This document shows positions 15,969 through 24,154 of a DNA stretch of 64,000 nt, in pieces; within the stretch, counting starts at the first letter, position 1, and each line of letters opens with the position of its first letter. Source of the DNA: Spirillospora albida (GTDB lineage: Bacteria > Actinomycetota > Actinomycetes > Streptosporangiales > Streptosporangiaceae). The stretch covers positions 62,001 to 126,000 of the forward strand of contig NZ_JOFJ01000012.1 of the NCBI RefSeq assembly GCF_000718255.1, given 5' to 3'. A program made the position numbers and the translations under genes. The notes beneath the pieces were generated by a model that saw only the letters and a program-made list of their open reading frames with translations, searched no databases and had not been told where the DNA came from.

Positions 15969-17017
15969 CGTGCGGCTCCCAGGGCGGTCAGCGGGTCGAC
16001 GGACGTGATCTTGCGGACGGCGAGCGCGGCGCCGGCCGCGCCCAGCAGGATCATGATCAGGACGGGCACCACCGTGGTCGACGCGGACAGCGCGAACGGC
16101 ACGGTGCCGGTGGCCCACCATCCGGCCAGCGCGCCGATCAGGCCGCCGGTCCCGGCTCCCGCGAGCAGGACCAGCACGGCCTGGGCGAGGGCGTCGCGCA
16201 GCAGGTAGCCGGTGCTCGCGCCGAGGGCCTTCAGGACGGCGATGTCGGCGCGGCGCTGGATCGTCCAGACGGTGAAGAACGCGCCGATGACGAGCGCGGA
16301 GATCGCGAACAGGAAGCCGCGCATGAGCTGCAGCGCCCCGTTCTCGGCGGTGAAGGACGCGATCGCGGCCGCGGCGTCGTCGCGGGCGACGGTGGTGGTG
16401 CCGAGGCGCGCGTCGACGGCCGTCGCGTCGGGATCACCGGTGACGAGCAGGACGGTCGCCACGGTGCCGGCGCCCTGGTGGGAGACGGCGCGCCAGTCCG
16501 GAAGGCTCAGCCAGGCGACCGGGGCGTGGCTGTAGGACGACCTCCCGCCGATCCCCGTGACGGTGAGGGGCCGGCCGGCGATCTCGACCCGCGCGCCCGG
16601 AGCCCAGCCCGTTTCGGTGGCCAGGTCGGCTGACAGGACCACTCCGCCGGGCGGCGGGGCGGGAAGGGGGCCGCCCCGCTCGGTACCGAACAGGGCGGCG
16701 GACGCGCCGGCCTTCCCGTGCTCGACGCGTCCCATGGCGATGCCGAGGGGGGTGGTCCGCACGCCGGGGACGTTCCGCCAGCCGTTCAGGGCCGCCGCGT
16801 CGATGCGGCTGTCGGAGAAGGCGGCCTTCGCGCCCTCGGGGACGGCGAACACCATGTGGTCGGCGGGCAGGTCGGTGATCGCCGAGGTGTTGTCGCGTGC
16901 CAGGCCCGCCGTGAGCCCCGACAGCATGGTCACCAGCAGGGTGATGAGCAGGACGACCGACCCCATCAGCGCGAACCGCCCCTTGGCGAACCGCAGATCC
17001 CGCACCGCCACGAACAT
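15965..17017 (-). CDS. FtsX/MacB-like ABC permease
   Basis: The 350-residue protein has one helix at the N-terminus (about residues 17-40), a large extracytoplasmic domain and three helices at the C-terminus (about 232-345), which is the FtsX/MacB layout. The C-terminal part contains the coupling-loop region RRADIAVLKALGAS, as in this family. With the ATPase it forms a transporter that probably exports a peptide or acts mechanically on the envelope; the cargo is unknown. The gene diverges from a histidine kinase and response regulator pair, an arrangement often seen when the two-component system controls the transporter. Confidence 0.92.
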   Translation of the reverse strand: MFVAVRDLRFAKGRFALMGSVVLLITLLVTMLSGLTAGLARDNTSAITDLPADHMVFAVPEGAKAAFSDSRIDAAALNGWRNVPGVRTTPLGIAMGRVEHGKAGASAALFGTERGGPLPAPPPGGVVLSADLATETGWAPGARVEIAGRPLTVTGIGGRSSYSHAPVAWLSLPDWRAVSHQGAGTVATVLLVTGDPDATAVDARLGTTTVARDDAAAAIASFTAENGALQLMRGFLFAISALVIGAFFTVWTIQRRADIAVLKALGASTGYLLRDALAQAVLVLLAGAGTGGLIGALAGWWATGTVPFALSASTTVVPVLIMILLGAAGAALAVRKITSVDPLTALGAAR

Positions 17018-17171
17018 CCTGAAGCCCCTGCTCTCCGTCGCCTTGTCCGGACGTCTCCAGGGTGCGCGGCGGACGGGATCCGGGGCATCGTCCAGCGGAA
17101 CCGCCGCCGGGCCTTCTTACGGTCAGCCGGAAATCAACCTTTCGATCGATGCGCGGCCGCGAGCGGGCGCC

Positions 17172-17177
17172 TACTCT
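17172..17177 (+). promoter_or_regulatory. -10 box upstream of the histidine kinase gene
   Basis: TACTCT fits TANNNT and ends nine bases before the ATG of the kinase. The bases between are too close to the ATG to act as a good ribosome site, so a leaderless or very short-leader transcript is likely. Confidence 0.5.
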
Positions 17178-17186
17178 GGGTAGGAA

Positions 17187-18365
17187 ATGCGTGACGACCC
17201 GTTCTCACCCGCGATGCGGCTGCTCGGCTGGGCGGTGCACGGCACGTTCGCGGTGCTGCTCGCGATCGCCGTCGCCCGGGACCTGGACGCGGGCCGTCCC
17301 GGCCCGGTCGCGGGCGGAGTGCTGCTGGGCGCCTTCTACGCCGGCGGGGTCGCGAGCCTGGAACGCCGCGACCGCGCCGGTCTCGCGCGCGGCTGGCTGG
17401 CGGTGCTCACGGCGGGGTGGGCGGCCCTGGCGCTCGCCTCACCCGGCTTCGTCTGGGTCGCGTTCCCGCTCTTCTTCGTCGTCCTGCATCTGCTGCCGCC
17501 GCGCGCCGGGGTGCCCGGTGTCGCGCTGCTGGCCGCCGCCGCGATCGGCGCGACCGCCTGGCACGACGGCGGGCCGCGCCTCCCGGCGGTGCTCGGGCCG
17601 AGCATCGGAGCGGCCGTCGCCGTGCTGATGGCGCTGGCCTACCGGGCGCTCTACCGGGAGAGCGAGCAGCGGCGGCTGCTGATCGGCGACCTCGTGCGCA
17701 CCCGCGAGCGCCTGGTGGCGGCGGAGGCGGACGCGGCGCGGCTCGCGGAGCGGGAGCGGCTGGCCCGCGAGATCCACGACACGCTGGCGCAGGGCATGTC
17801 CAGCATCATCCTGCTGCTGCGGGCCGCCCGCCGCGATCTGCGGGCCGACCCCGACGCGGCGGAGGCGCGGCTGAGGGAGGCCGAGGACGCGGCGGCCGAG
17901 AATCTGGAGGAGGCGCGCGGCTTCGTGCGGGCGCTGGCCCCGCCCGCCCTGCGGGACGCGTCGCTGCCCGACGCCCTGCGGCGGGTGGCGGAGGCGGCGG
18001 CCGCCCGGACCACCACGACCGTCCGGTTCGAGGTGTCCGGGACCCCGGCGGCGCTGCCGGTCGGCCACGAGGCCGCGCTGCTGCGGATCGCGCAGGGCGC
18101 GCTCGGCAACGCGGCGCGCCATTCCGGCGCCGGGCGGGTCGGCGTCACGCTGACGTATCTCGACGATCAGGTACTGCTGGACGTTGTGGACGACGGCAAG
18201 GGGTTCGTCCCGGACGGGCCCGCGCGGTCCGGCGGCACCGGTTACGGGCTGCGCGCGATGCGGGACCGGGCCGCCGCGCTCGGCGGGACGCTGACGGTCG
18301 AGTCGGCGCCGGGCGAGGGCACGGCGGTCGCGGCGAGCGTGCCGCTGCGGCCGGGCGGCGCATGA
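17187..18365 (+). CDS. Sensor histidine kinase (HisKA_3 type)
   Basis: The 392-residue protein has several hydrophobic helices in residues 10-152, a short coiled linker, a HisKA_3 dimerisation domain with the phosphorylated H197 in LAREIHDTLAQGM, and a HATPase domain (about 275-390) with the N box near NAARHSGA and a GYGLRAMRDR G-box region. It has no recognisable extracellular sensor domain, so the signal is probably sensed in or near the membrane. It overlaps the response regulator gene by four bases (ATGA). The system is of the LiaSR/DesKR type, and its divergent neighbour is an ABC transporter that it may control. Confidence 0.94.
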   Translation: MRDDPFSPAMRLLGWAVHGTFAVLLAIAVARDLDAGRPGPVAGGVLLGAFYAGGVASLERRDRAGLARGWLAVLTAGWAALALASPGFVWVAFPLFFVVLHLLPPRAGVPGVALLAAAAIGATAWHDGGPRLPAVLGPSIGAAVAVLMALAYRALYRESEQRRLLIGDLVRTRERLVAAEADAARLAERERLAREIHDTLAQGMSSIILLLRAARRDLRADPDAAEARLREAEDAAAENLEEARGFVRALAPPALRDASLPDALRRVAEAAAARTTTTVRFEVSGTPAALPVGHEAALLRIAQGALGNAARHSGAGRVGVTLTYLDDQVLLDVVDDGKGFVPDGPARSGGTGYGLRAMRDRAAALGGTLTVESAPGEGTAVAASVPLRPGGA

Positions 18366-18997
18366 GCCCGATCCGGATCCTGCTCGTGGACGATCATCCC
18401 GTCGTCCGCTCCGGCATCCGCGCGATGCTCCAGGACCAGCCGGACTTCGTCTTCGTCGGCGAGGCCGCGACCGGTGAGGAGGGCGTCGCGGAGGCCGGCC
18501 GGCTGAAGCCCGACGTGGTCCTCATGGATCTTCAGCTGGGCGCCGGGATGCACGGCGGCGAGGCGACCCGGCGGATCACCGGGGCGGGCCCGGACGCGCC
18601 GCGCGTGCTGGTGCTGACGACGTTCGACACCGACGCCGACGTCCTCGCCGCCATCGAGGCGGGCGCGACGGGGTACCTGCTGAAGGACGCGCCGCCGGAG
18701 AAGCTGCACGCGGCGATCAGGGCGGCCGCCGCCGGGGCCGGCGCCCTCGCGCCGAGCGTCGCGTCCCGGCTGCTCGGGCGGATGCGGGAGCCGTCGGTGA
18801 CGCTGACCGGGCGCGAGCTGGAGGTGCTCGGGCTGGTCGCGGAGGGCCTGTCGAACCGGGGGATCAGCAAGCGCCTCTTCCTGAGCGAGACGACCGTGAA
18901 GACCCATCTCGTCCACATCTACGCCAAGCTCGGGGTGGACTCGCGGACGGCGGCGGTGGCGGTGGCGACGCGACGCGGCTTGATCCGTCCGGTCTAG
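18362..18997 (+). CDS. NarL/LuxR-family response regulator
   Basis: The 211-residue protein has a receiver domain (residues 4-120) with phosphorylation site D56 in VVLMDLQLG, the acidic pair D10 and D11 and a conserved lysine in LLKDAP, and a LuxR-type helix-turn-helix (about 145-208, LTGRELEVLGLVAEG...ISKRLFLSETTVKTHL). It is the partner of the kinase encoded just upstream. Although it is of the same family as DosR/NarL, its neighbours are a drug- or stress-type ABC transporter, so there is no reason from context to tie it to the narG boxes. Confidence 0.95.
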   Translation: MSPIRILLVDDHPVVRSGIRAMLQDQPDFVFVGEAATGEEGVAEAGRLKPDVVLMDLQLGAGMHGGEATRRITGAGPDAPRVLVLTTFDTDADVLAAIEAGATGYLLKDAPPEKLHAAIRAAAAGAGALAPSVASRLLGRMREPSVTLTGRELEVLGLVAEGLSNRGISKRLFLSETTVKTHLVHIYAKLGVDSRTAAVAVATRRGLIRPV

Positions 18998-19021
18998 GTC
19001 CCGGAACCCATGGCCAGAGCA

Positions 19022-19040
19022 AACCATTCCGAATATGGTT
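19022..19040. promoter_or_regulatory. Palindromic operator over the acyl-CoA dehydrogenase promoter
   Basis: A perfect inverted repeat with six-base arms (AACCAT and ATGGTT, seven-base spacer) lies just before the gene. The right arm contains TATGGT (19034-19039), a TANNNT -10 box that ends six bases before the ATG, so a bound repressor would block a leaderless promoter. A TetR- or FadR-like regulator is plausible, but none is encoded next door. Confidence 0.5.
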
Positions 19041-19045
19041 CGGTC

Positions 19046-21199
19046 ATGTCGATCGCCATCAACGACGAGCACCGGTCCCTCGCCGAGACCGCCGCCGACT
19101 TCCTGCGCCGCAAGGACGCCCGCGGCGCCGCCCGCGCCCTGCTGGACGCCGCCGACGAAACGCTGCCCGCCTTCTGGCCCGAGCTCCGCGAACTCGGCTG
19201 GACGGGCCTGCACCTGCCCGAAAAGCACGGCGGCGCCGGCTTCGGGCTGGAAGAGCTGGTCGTGGTCGTGGAGGAGCTCGGCCGCGCCGTGACGCCCGGC
19301 CCGTTCGTGCCGACCGCCATCGCGAGCGCCGTCCTCGCCGCCGCCGCGCCCGAGGACGTGCAGGCGCGCCTCCTGCCGGGGCTGGCCGACGGGTCGGCCT
19401 TCGGCGCCGTCGCCCTCCAGGCCGACGTCACCCTCGGCGGCGGGACCGCGAGCGGCTCCGCGGGGGTCGTGCTCGGCGGCGGGTTCGCGAACGTCCTGCT
19501 CGTCGGGGTCGGCGATGACGTCGCCGTCGTCGACACCGCGAGCGGCGTCACGGTCGAGACGCCCGTCAACCTGGACCGGACGCGCCGCGCCGCGCGGATC
19601 ACCCTCGACGGCGCCTCCGCCGAGGTGATCCCCGGCGCCCGCGCCGTGCTGGACGACCTCGCCCGCATCGTGCTGGCCGCCGAGGCCACCGGCATCGCCC
19701 GCGAGGCCACCGAGCTGGCCGTCGAGTACGCGAAGGTCCGCGAGCAGTTCGGCCGGCCGATCGCGATGTACCAGGCGGTCAAGCACCACTGCGCGAACAT
19801 GCTGGTCGCCGCCGAGATGGCGACGGCCGCCGTGTGGGACGCGGCGCGCGCCGCGTCCGACGACGAGACCCAGCGCTCCTACACCGCCGCGATGGCGGCG
19901 TCCCTCGCGCTGGAGGCGGCCGTCCGCAACGGGCAGCTGAACATCCAGGTGCACGGCGGCATCGGGTTCACCTGGGAGCACGACGCGCACATGTACGCGC
20001 GCCGGGCCCACGCGCTCGCCGCGATCCTCGACCCGGAGGCGGCGGCCGTCCGGGTCACCGACCTGGCCCGCGCGGGCGCCCGCCGGAAGCGGAAGATCGA
20101 TCTGCCGGAGGGCGCCGAGCGGATCCGCGACACCGTCCGCGCGTTCGCCGAGGAGGTCAAGGACCTCGGGCCGGAGGAGCAGCGGCTCGCGCTCGTCGAC
20201 TCCGGGTACGCCGTCCCGCACTGGCCGCGGCCGTGGGGGCGGGACGCGGGCGCCGTCGAGCAGCTCGTCATCGAGGAGGAGTTCGGCAGGGCGGGCGTCA
20301 GGAAGCCGAGCTACGGCATCACCGCGTGGGTGATCCTCACCGTCGCCCAGCACGCCACCGAGGAGCAGGCGAAGCGGTGGGTGCGGCCGACGCTGCTCCA
20401 GGAGATCACCTGGTGCCAGCTGTTCAGCGAACCGGAGGCCGGGTCGGACGCGGCGAGCGTCAGGACGAAGGCGACGCGGGTCGAGGGCGGCTGGCGGCTG
20501 AACGGCCAGAAGGTGTGGACGAGCGGCGCGCAGGTCGCCGACTTCGGTCTCGCCACCGTCCGCACCGACCCGGACGCGCCCAAGCACAAGGGCATCACGA
20601 CCGTGGTGATCGACATGCACGCGGAGGGCGTGGAGGTGCGGCCGCTGCGGCTGGCGTCCGGCGGCACCGAGTTCAACGAGGTGTTCTTCACCGACCTGTT
20701 CATCCCGGACGACCAGGTCGTCGGCCCGGTGAACGAGGGCTGGACGGTCGCGCGCGCGACGCTCGGCAACGAGAGCGTCAGCATCGGCGGCGGCGAGGGC
20801 GCCGTCTCCATCCCGACGCGGCAGATCGTCGCGGCGCTCGACGCGCATCCCGAGCGGCTCGCGGGCGGTGCGGGCAGGGTCGGGCGCAACATCGCCGCGA
20901 CGGAGGCGATGCGGGCGCTGAACCTGCGCACCGCGCACCGCGCCGTCGCGGGTGGCGGACCCGGCCCCGAGGGCAACGTCGCGAAGCTCGTGATGACGGA
21001 GAACGGCGCGGAGGGCGCGCAGATCCTCGCGGAGCTGACCGGCCCCGACCTCGCGTTCCAGGAGGGGCCTGGCGAGATGGCCGGCCTGATGCTGCTGTGG
21101 ACGCGCGCGCTCGCGATCGCGGGCGGCACGTCCGAGATCAAGCGGAACCAGATCGGCGAGCGCATCCTCGGCCTCCCCCGCGACCCGCTCATCCGCTGA
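19046..21199 (+). CDS. Tandem-domain acyl-CoA dehydrogenase (FadE type)
   Basis: The 717-residue protein is a fusion of two acyl-CoA dehydrogenase modules, residues about 1-340 and 350-717. The C-terminal module keeps the flavin-binding stretch (CQLFSEPEAGSD) and the terminal GGTSEIKRNQIGERILGLPR region of active enzymes; the N-terminal module ends in an equivalent QVHGGIGFTWEHDAHMYARR segment but is less complete at the flavin site. Such fusions of about 710-730 residues are known in actinobacteria (FadE6, FadE22 and FadE34 of M. tuberculosis) and act on bulky acyl-CoA thioesters; FadE34 works in steroid side-chain breakdown. Which substrate this one takes cannot be told. I chose the ATG of MSIAINDEH, because an upstream ATG at 19010 would place the operator inside the coding region. 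Confidence 0.92.
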   Translation: MSIAINDEHRSLAETAADFLRRKDARGAARALLDAADETLPAFWPELRELGWTGLHLPEKHGGAGFGLEELVVVVEELGRAVTPGPFVPTAIASAVLAAAAPEDVQARLLPGLADGSAFGAVALQADVTLGGGTASGSAGVVLGGGFANVLLVGVGDDVAVVDTASGVTVETPVNLDRTRRAARITLDGASAEVIPGARAVLDDLARIVLAAEATGIAREATELAVEYAKVREQFGRPIAMYQAVKHHCANMLVAAEMATAAVWDAARAASDDETQRSYTAAMAASLALEAAVRNGQLNIQVHGGIGFTWEHDAHMYARRAHALAAILDPEAAAVRVTDLARAGARRKRKIDLPEGAERIRDTVRAFAEEVKDLGPEEQRLALVDSGYAVPHWPRPWGRDAGAVEQLVIEEEFGRAGVRKPSYGITAWVILTVAQHATEEQAKRWVRPTLLQEITWCQLFSEPEAGSDAASVRTKATRVEGGWRLNGQKVWTSGAQVADFGLATVRTDPDAPKHKGITTVVIDMHAEGVEVRPLRLASGGTEFNEVFFTDLFIPDDQVVGPVNEGWTVARATLGNESVSIGGGEGAVSIPTRQIVAALDAHPERLAGGAGRVGRNIAATEAMRALNLRTAHRAVAGGGPGPEGNVAKLVMTENGAEGAQILAELTGPDLAFQEGPGEMAGLMLLWTRALAIAGGTSEIKRNQIGERILGLPRDPLIR

Positions 21200-21207
21200 C
21201 CGGAGCC

Positions 21208-21239
21208 GGTGCCCGGACGGGACTCCCCGTCCGGGCACC
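21208..21239 (+). terminator. Strong hairpin terminator after the acyl-CoA dehydrogenase gene
   Basis: A perfect 14-base-pair stem (GGTGCCCGGACGGG with its complement) closes a four-base loop nine bases after the stop codon. There is no T tract, which is usual for GC-rich actinomycetes. Confidence 0.85.
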
Positions 21240-21369
21240 GCCTCACCCCGGCGCCGCCGACGCGCGGGGGCTGAGCATTTCCCGGTGTGGTTTGTGCGAT
21301 CGGTGAGTGGCACGGGTCACGCCGCCCCGGCATCCTCTCCGGTATCCGACCGCTCCCCCTGGAGTCCCG

Positions 21370-23109
21370 ATGAGGCACTCATCCCCCGCCCTCTCCTCTT
21401 CCACGGCGGCACGGGTCGTGGCGGCGCTGGTCGTCGCGGGCGCGTCCGTCGTCGCGGCCGGTCCGGCGGCGGCGCGCGACACCGGCCGGGTCGAGACGCC
21501 GGTGGCGTCCGGCTCGCCCGTCACGGAGGTCACCGAGACGGCCGTCCGAGTGAAGGTCCCGCTGCCCGCCTCGGCCGGTCCGCATCCCGAAGCCTGCGAC
21601 TGGCTGTCCTACCTGCGGTTCCGGCACAAGGACGGGCCGGCCGCGGCGGCGCGCGCCGACCGGATCCTGGTGGCTCAGCCCGGAGTGCTGGAGGGCGCGG
21701 GGGCGTTCGACAGCGTCGCCCGCAACACGATCGCGCAGGCCGCGAAGAGCGGGAGGTACATCGAGTTCTGGGCGCTGGACCGGCGCTCCAACTGCCTGGA
21801 GGACAACACCGGCGTCCTCGCCGGGGTCGCCGCGAAGGACCCGCACCTGGCGGTCGACTACTACTACCGGCAGAAGGAGATCGGCGGGAAGAGGTTCGGC
21901 GGGTTCCTCGGCAACGACAAGGTGACCTGGCTGCAGAATCAGGGCCTGGCGCAGACCGTCCGGGACCAGTACGACCTGATGGCGCGTGAACTGCCGGACC
22001 AGGCCGCCCGGAAGCGGAAGATGCTGTGCGGCGGCCATTCGCTCGGCGGCATCCTCACCGCGTTCTTCGCCGAATGGGACTTCGACGGGAATCCCGCCAC
22101 GACGGCCGACGCCGGATACAACCAGTGCTCCGGCTACTTCGCGCTCGACACCCGCATCCGCAAGGGCGTACCGGGCCTGGAGGCGCAGGTGCCGACCGGC
22201 ATGGTGCCGCTCATGGAGTTCGGGGCGGGCGCGGTGCGGCTCGGGCTGGAGAGCGGGGTCGTGCCGCGCACGCTGTCGGCCCCCGCCGTGATCAACCCCG
22301 AGACGATGCAGCTGCTCGGCATCGCGGGCCTCGCGGCGAGCGTCGCGCCGGACGGCCTGTCCGACCTCGCGACGTACGTGCCCGAGGGCTTCAACCAGTC
22401 GATGACGTACCGGCTCCTGTTCTCGAAGGACTACCCGACGTTTTTGAAGGGGACGCCGACGGTGAAGGACTTCCGGTTCTCCAACGCCGCTGCGCTCGGC
22501 GGGCTCCTCGACGACAACTCGCAGCCGCTCGCGTTCATGCAGGCGAGCGTCGGGTTCTGGGACGGCGGGAAGATCGTCGACAAGGGGTTCCCGGCACCGA
22601 ACGACCTGGAGGAGATCGGACTGGGCGGACTGAAGCAGCTCGTCGGCCCGGACAAGAAGGCCATCCCGGACGAGCCGAACGGCCCGCTCTTCACATGGCG
22701 GAACTACGACCGGGTCGGCGCGGCGGACGACCCCGTCCACAGGTCGAAGGACGGGAAGCCGTTCACCGCGGCGGGCAAGGAGGTCACCGACATCGCCGAA
22801 CTCGCCCGCAGCCTGTCAGAGCACCCCCTCGACTTCACGGAGCACTATTTCCCGACGCGAATCGTGACCGACATCGCGTTCGCCGACGCCGAGGGCGTCG
22901 CGGACGGGGCCGTCCACGACGGCGGCATCGCGGCGAACCCGACGATCAACCTGGAGGCGGGCGACGGGCTCGTCTCCGCCGCCCCGCTGCCGGGCGACGT
23001 GATCGCGCCCGGATACCAGCACATCGACGTGCTGACGGCGTCCGCGAGGCAGAACGACGGGAGGCCGGAGCCGATCTCCCTCAACCTCGCCGCGTTCGCC
23101 CTCAGGTGA
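21370..23109 (+). CDS. Secreted alpha/beta hydrolase-like protein
   Basis: The 579-residue protein has a signal peptide (basic start, hydrophobic core from about residue 15 to 32, AAARD cleavage region). S224 in the motif GGHSLGG is the likely nucleophile of an alpha/beta hydrolase fold, seated after a strand and before a helix as expected. The rest is unlike common lipases; a block of long loops around residues 240-480 and a C-terminal GDGLVSAAPLPGD stretch may form the lid and the rest of the active site. I do not recognise a characterised family and do not assign a substrate. GGAG at 21361-21364 lies five bases before the ATG. The preceding 130 bases after the terminator probably carry its promoter. 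Confidence 0.82.
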   Translation: MRHSSPALSSSTAARVVAALVVAGASVVAAGPAAARDTGRVETPVASGSPVTEVTETAVRVKVPLPASAGPHPEACDWLSYLRFRHKDGPAAAARADRILVAQPGVLEGAGAFDSVARNTIAQAAKSGRYIEFWALDRRSNCLEDNTGVLAGVAAKDPHLAVDYYYRQKEIGGKRFGGFLGNDKVTWLQNQGLAQTVRDQYDLMARELPDQAARKRKMLCGGHSLGGILTAFFAEWDFDGNPATTADAGYNQCSGYFALDTRIRKGVPGLEAQVPTGMVPLMEFGAGAVRLGLESGVVPRTLSAPAVINPETMQLLGIAGLAASVAPDGLSDLATYVPEGFNQSMTYRLLFSKDYPTFLKGTPTVKDFRFSNAAALGGLLDDNSQPLAFMQASVGFWDGGKIVDKGFPAPNDLEEIGLGGLKQLVGPDKKAIPDEPNGPLFTWRNYDRVGAADDPVHRSKDGKPFTAAGKEVTDIAELARSLSEHPLDFTEHYFPTRIVTDIAFADAEGVADGAVHDGGIAANPTINLEAGDGLVSAAPLPGDVIAPGYQHIDVLTASARQNDGRPEPISLNLAAFALR

Positions 23110-23122
23110 GCGCGGACGGCGG

Positions 23123-24154
23123 CTAGCGCACCCGCACCGCGCTGCCGTCGTACGGGACGAGTTCGCCGATCACCGGGGCGCCGGGGATCTCCCCGGCGAT
23201 GAGCAGGCCGCCCGACGTCTGGGCGTCGGCGAGCAGGAGTCGGGTGTGCTCGCCGGCCGCGCCGAAGTCGGTGTGCGGGGCGACCCAGCCGAGGTTGCGG
23301 CGGGTGCCGCCGCTGACGTAGCCGTCCCGGACGGCCTCGCGCGCCCCGTCCAGGTACGGGACGGCCGCGGCGTCGATCATTGCCGTGACGCCGGACGCGC
23401 GGGCCAGCTTGAACAGGTGCCCGAGCAGCCCGAAGCCGGTCACGTCGGTCGCGCAGACCGCGCCCGCGTCGAGAGCGGCGGCGGACGCGTCCCGGTTCAG
23501 GGCGGTCATCGCGGCGATCGCCTGCGGGAAGACCTCGCCGGTCGCCTTGTGCCGGTTGTTGAGGACGCCGATCCCGAGCGGCTTCGTCAGCGACAGCGGG
23601 ACGCCGGGCGCGCCGGTGTCGTTGCGCAGCAGCCGGGCCGGGTCGGCGACGCCGGTGACGGCCATCCCGTACTTCGGTTCCGGGTCGTCCACGCTGTGGC
23701 CGCCGCCGACGTGGCAGCCCGCCTCGGCGGCGATGTCGGCCCCGCCGCGCAGCACCTCCCGCACCAGGTCGAACGGCAGGACGTCGCGGGGCCAGCCGAG
23801 CAGGTTCACCGCGACGAGCGGACGGCCGCCGACCGCGTACACGTCCGACAGGGCGTTCGCGGCGGCGATCCGGCCCCAGTCGTAGGGGTCGTCCACGACC
23901 GGGGTGAAGAAGTCGGCGGTCGCGACGGCCGCGAGGTCGCCGGACAGCCGGACGACCGCCGCGTCGTCCCCCGTGTCGAGCCCGATGAGCAGGTCGGAGC
24001 CGGGACGCGGCGGCGGGACCAGGCCGGCGACCACGTCCTCGAGCTCGCCGGGCGGGATCTTGCAGGCGCAGCCGCCACCGCGCGCGTACCGGGTGAGCCG
24101 CGGGGCGCGGGCGTCGCTCGTCGCGGCGTGGTCGGTCACGGCGTTGTTCGTCAC
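23123..24154 (-). CDS. selD: Selenophosphate synthetase
   Basis: SelD makes selenophosphate from selenide and ATP, the selenium donor for selenocysteine. The 343-residue protein has the N-terminal catalytic motif GGGCACKI, with C29 and K32 matching C17 and K20 of E. coli SelD. Cysteine, not selenocysteine, is used. The glycine-rich ATP-binding loops and the two AIR-synthase-like halves (residues 55-175 and 185-335) are present. The start is a GTG overlapping the selB stop (GTGA), so selA, selB and selD form one operon. The gene is convergent with the secreted hydrolase gene, 13 bases apart. Confidence 0.96.
   Translation of the reverse strand: MTNNAVTDHAATSDARAPRLTRYARGGGCACKIPPGELEDVVAGLVPPPRPGSDLLIGLDTGDDAAVVRLSGDLAAVATADFFTPVVDDPYDWGRIAAANALSDVYAVGGRPLVAVNLLGWPRDVLPFDLVREVLRGGADIAAEAGCHVGGGHSVDDPEPKYGMAVTGVADPARLLRNDTGAPGVPLSLTKPLGIGVLNNRHKATGEVFPQAIAAMTALNRDASAAALDAGAVCATDVTGFGLLGHLFKLARASGVTAMIDAAAVPYLDGAREAVRDGYVSGGTRRNLGWVAPHTDFGAAGEHTRLLLADAQTSGGLLIAGEIPGAPVIGELVPYDGSAVRVR

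Noticed and set aside
18362..18997. Considered this response regulator as the DosR partner of the narG boxes.
   Set aside because: It is encoded with its own kinase next to an ABC transporter and shows no link to hypoxia; many NarL-type regulators look alike.
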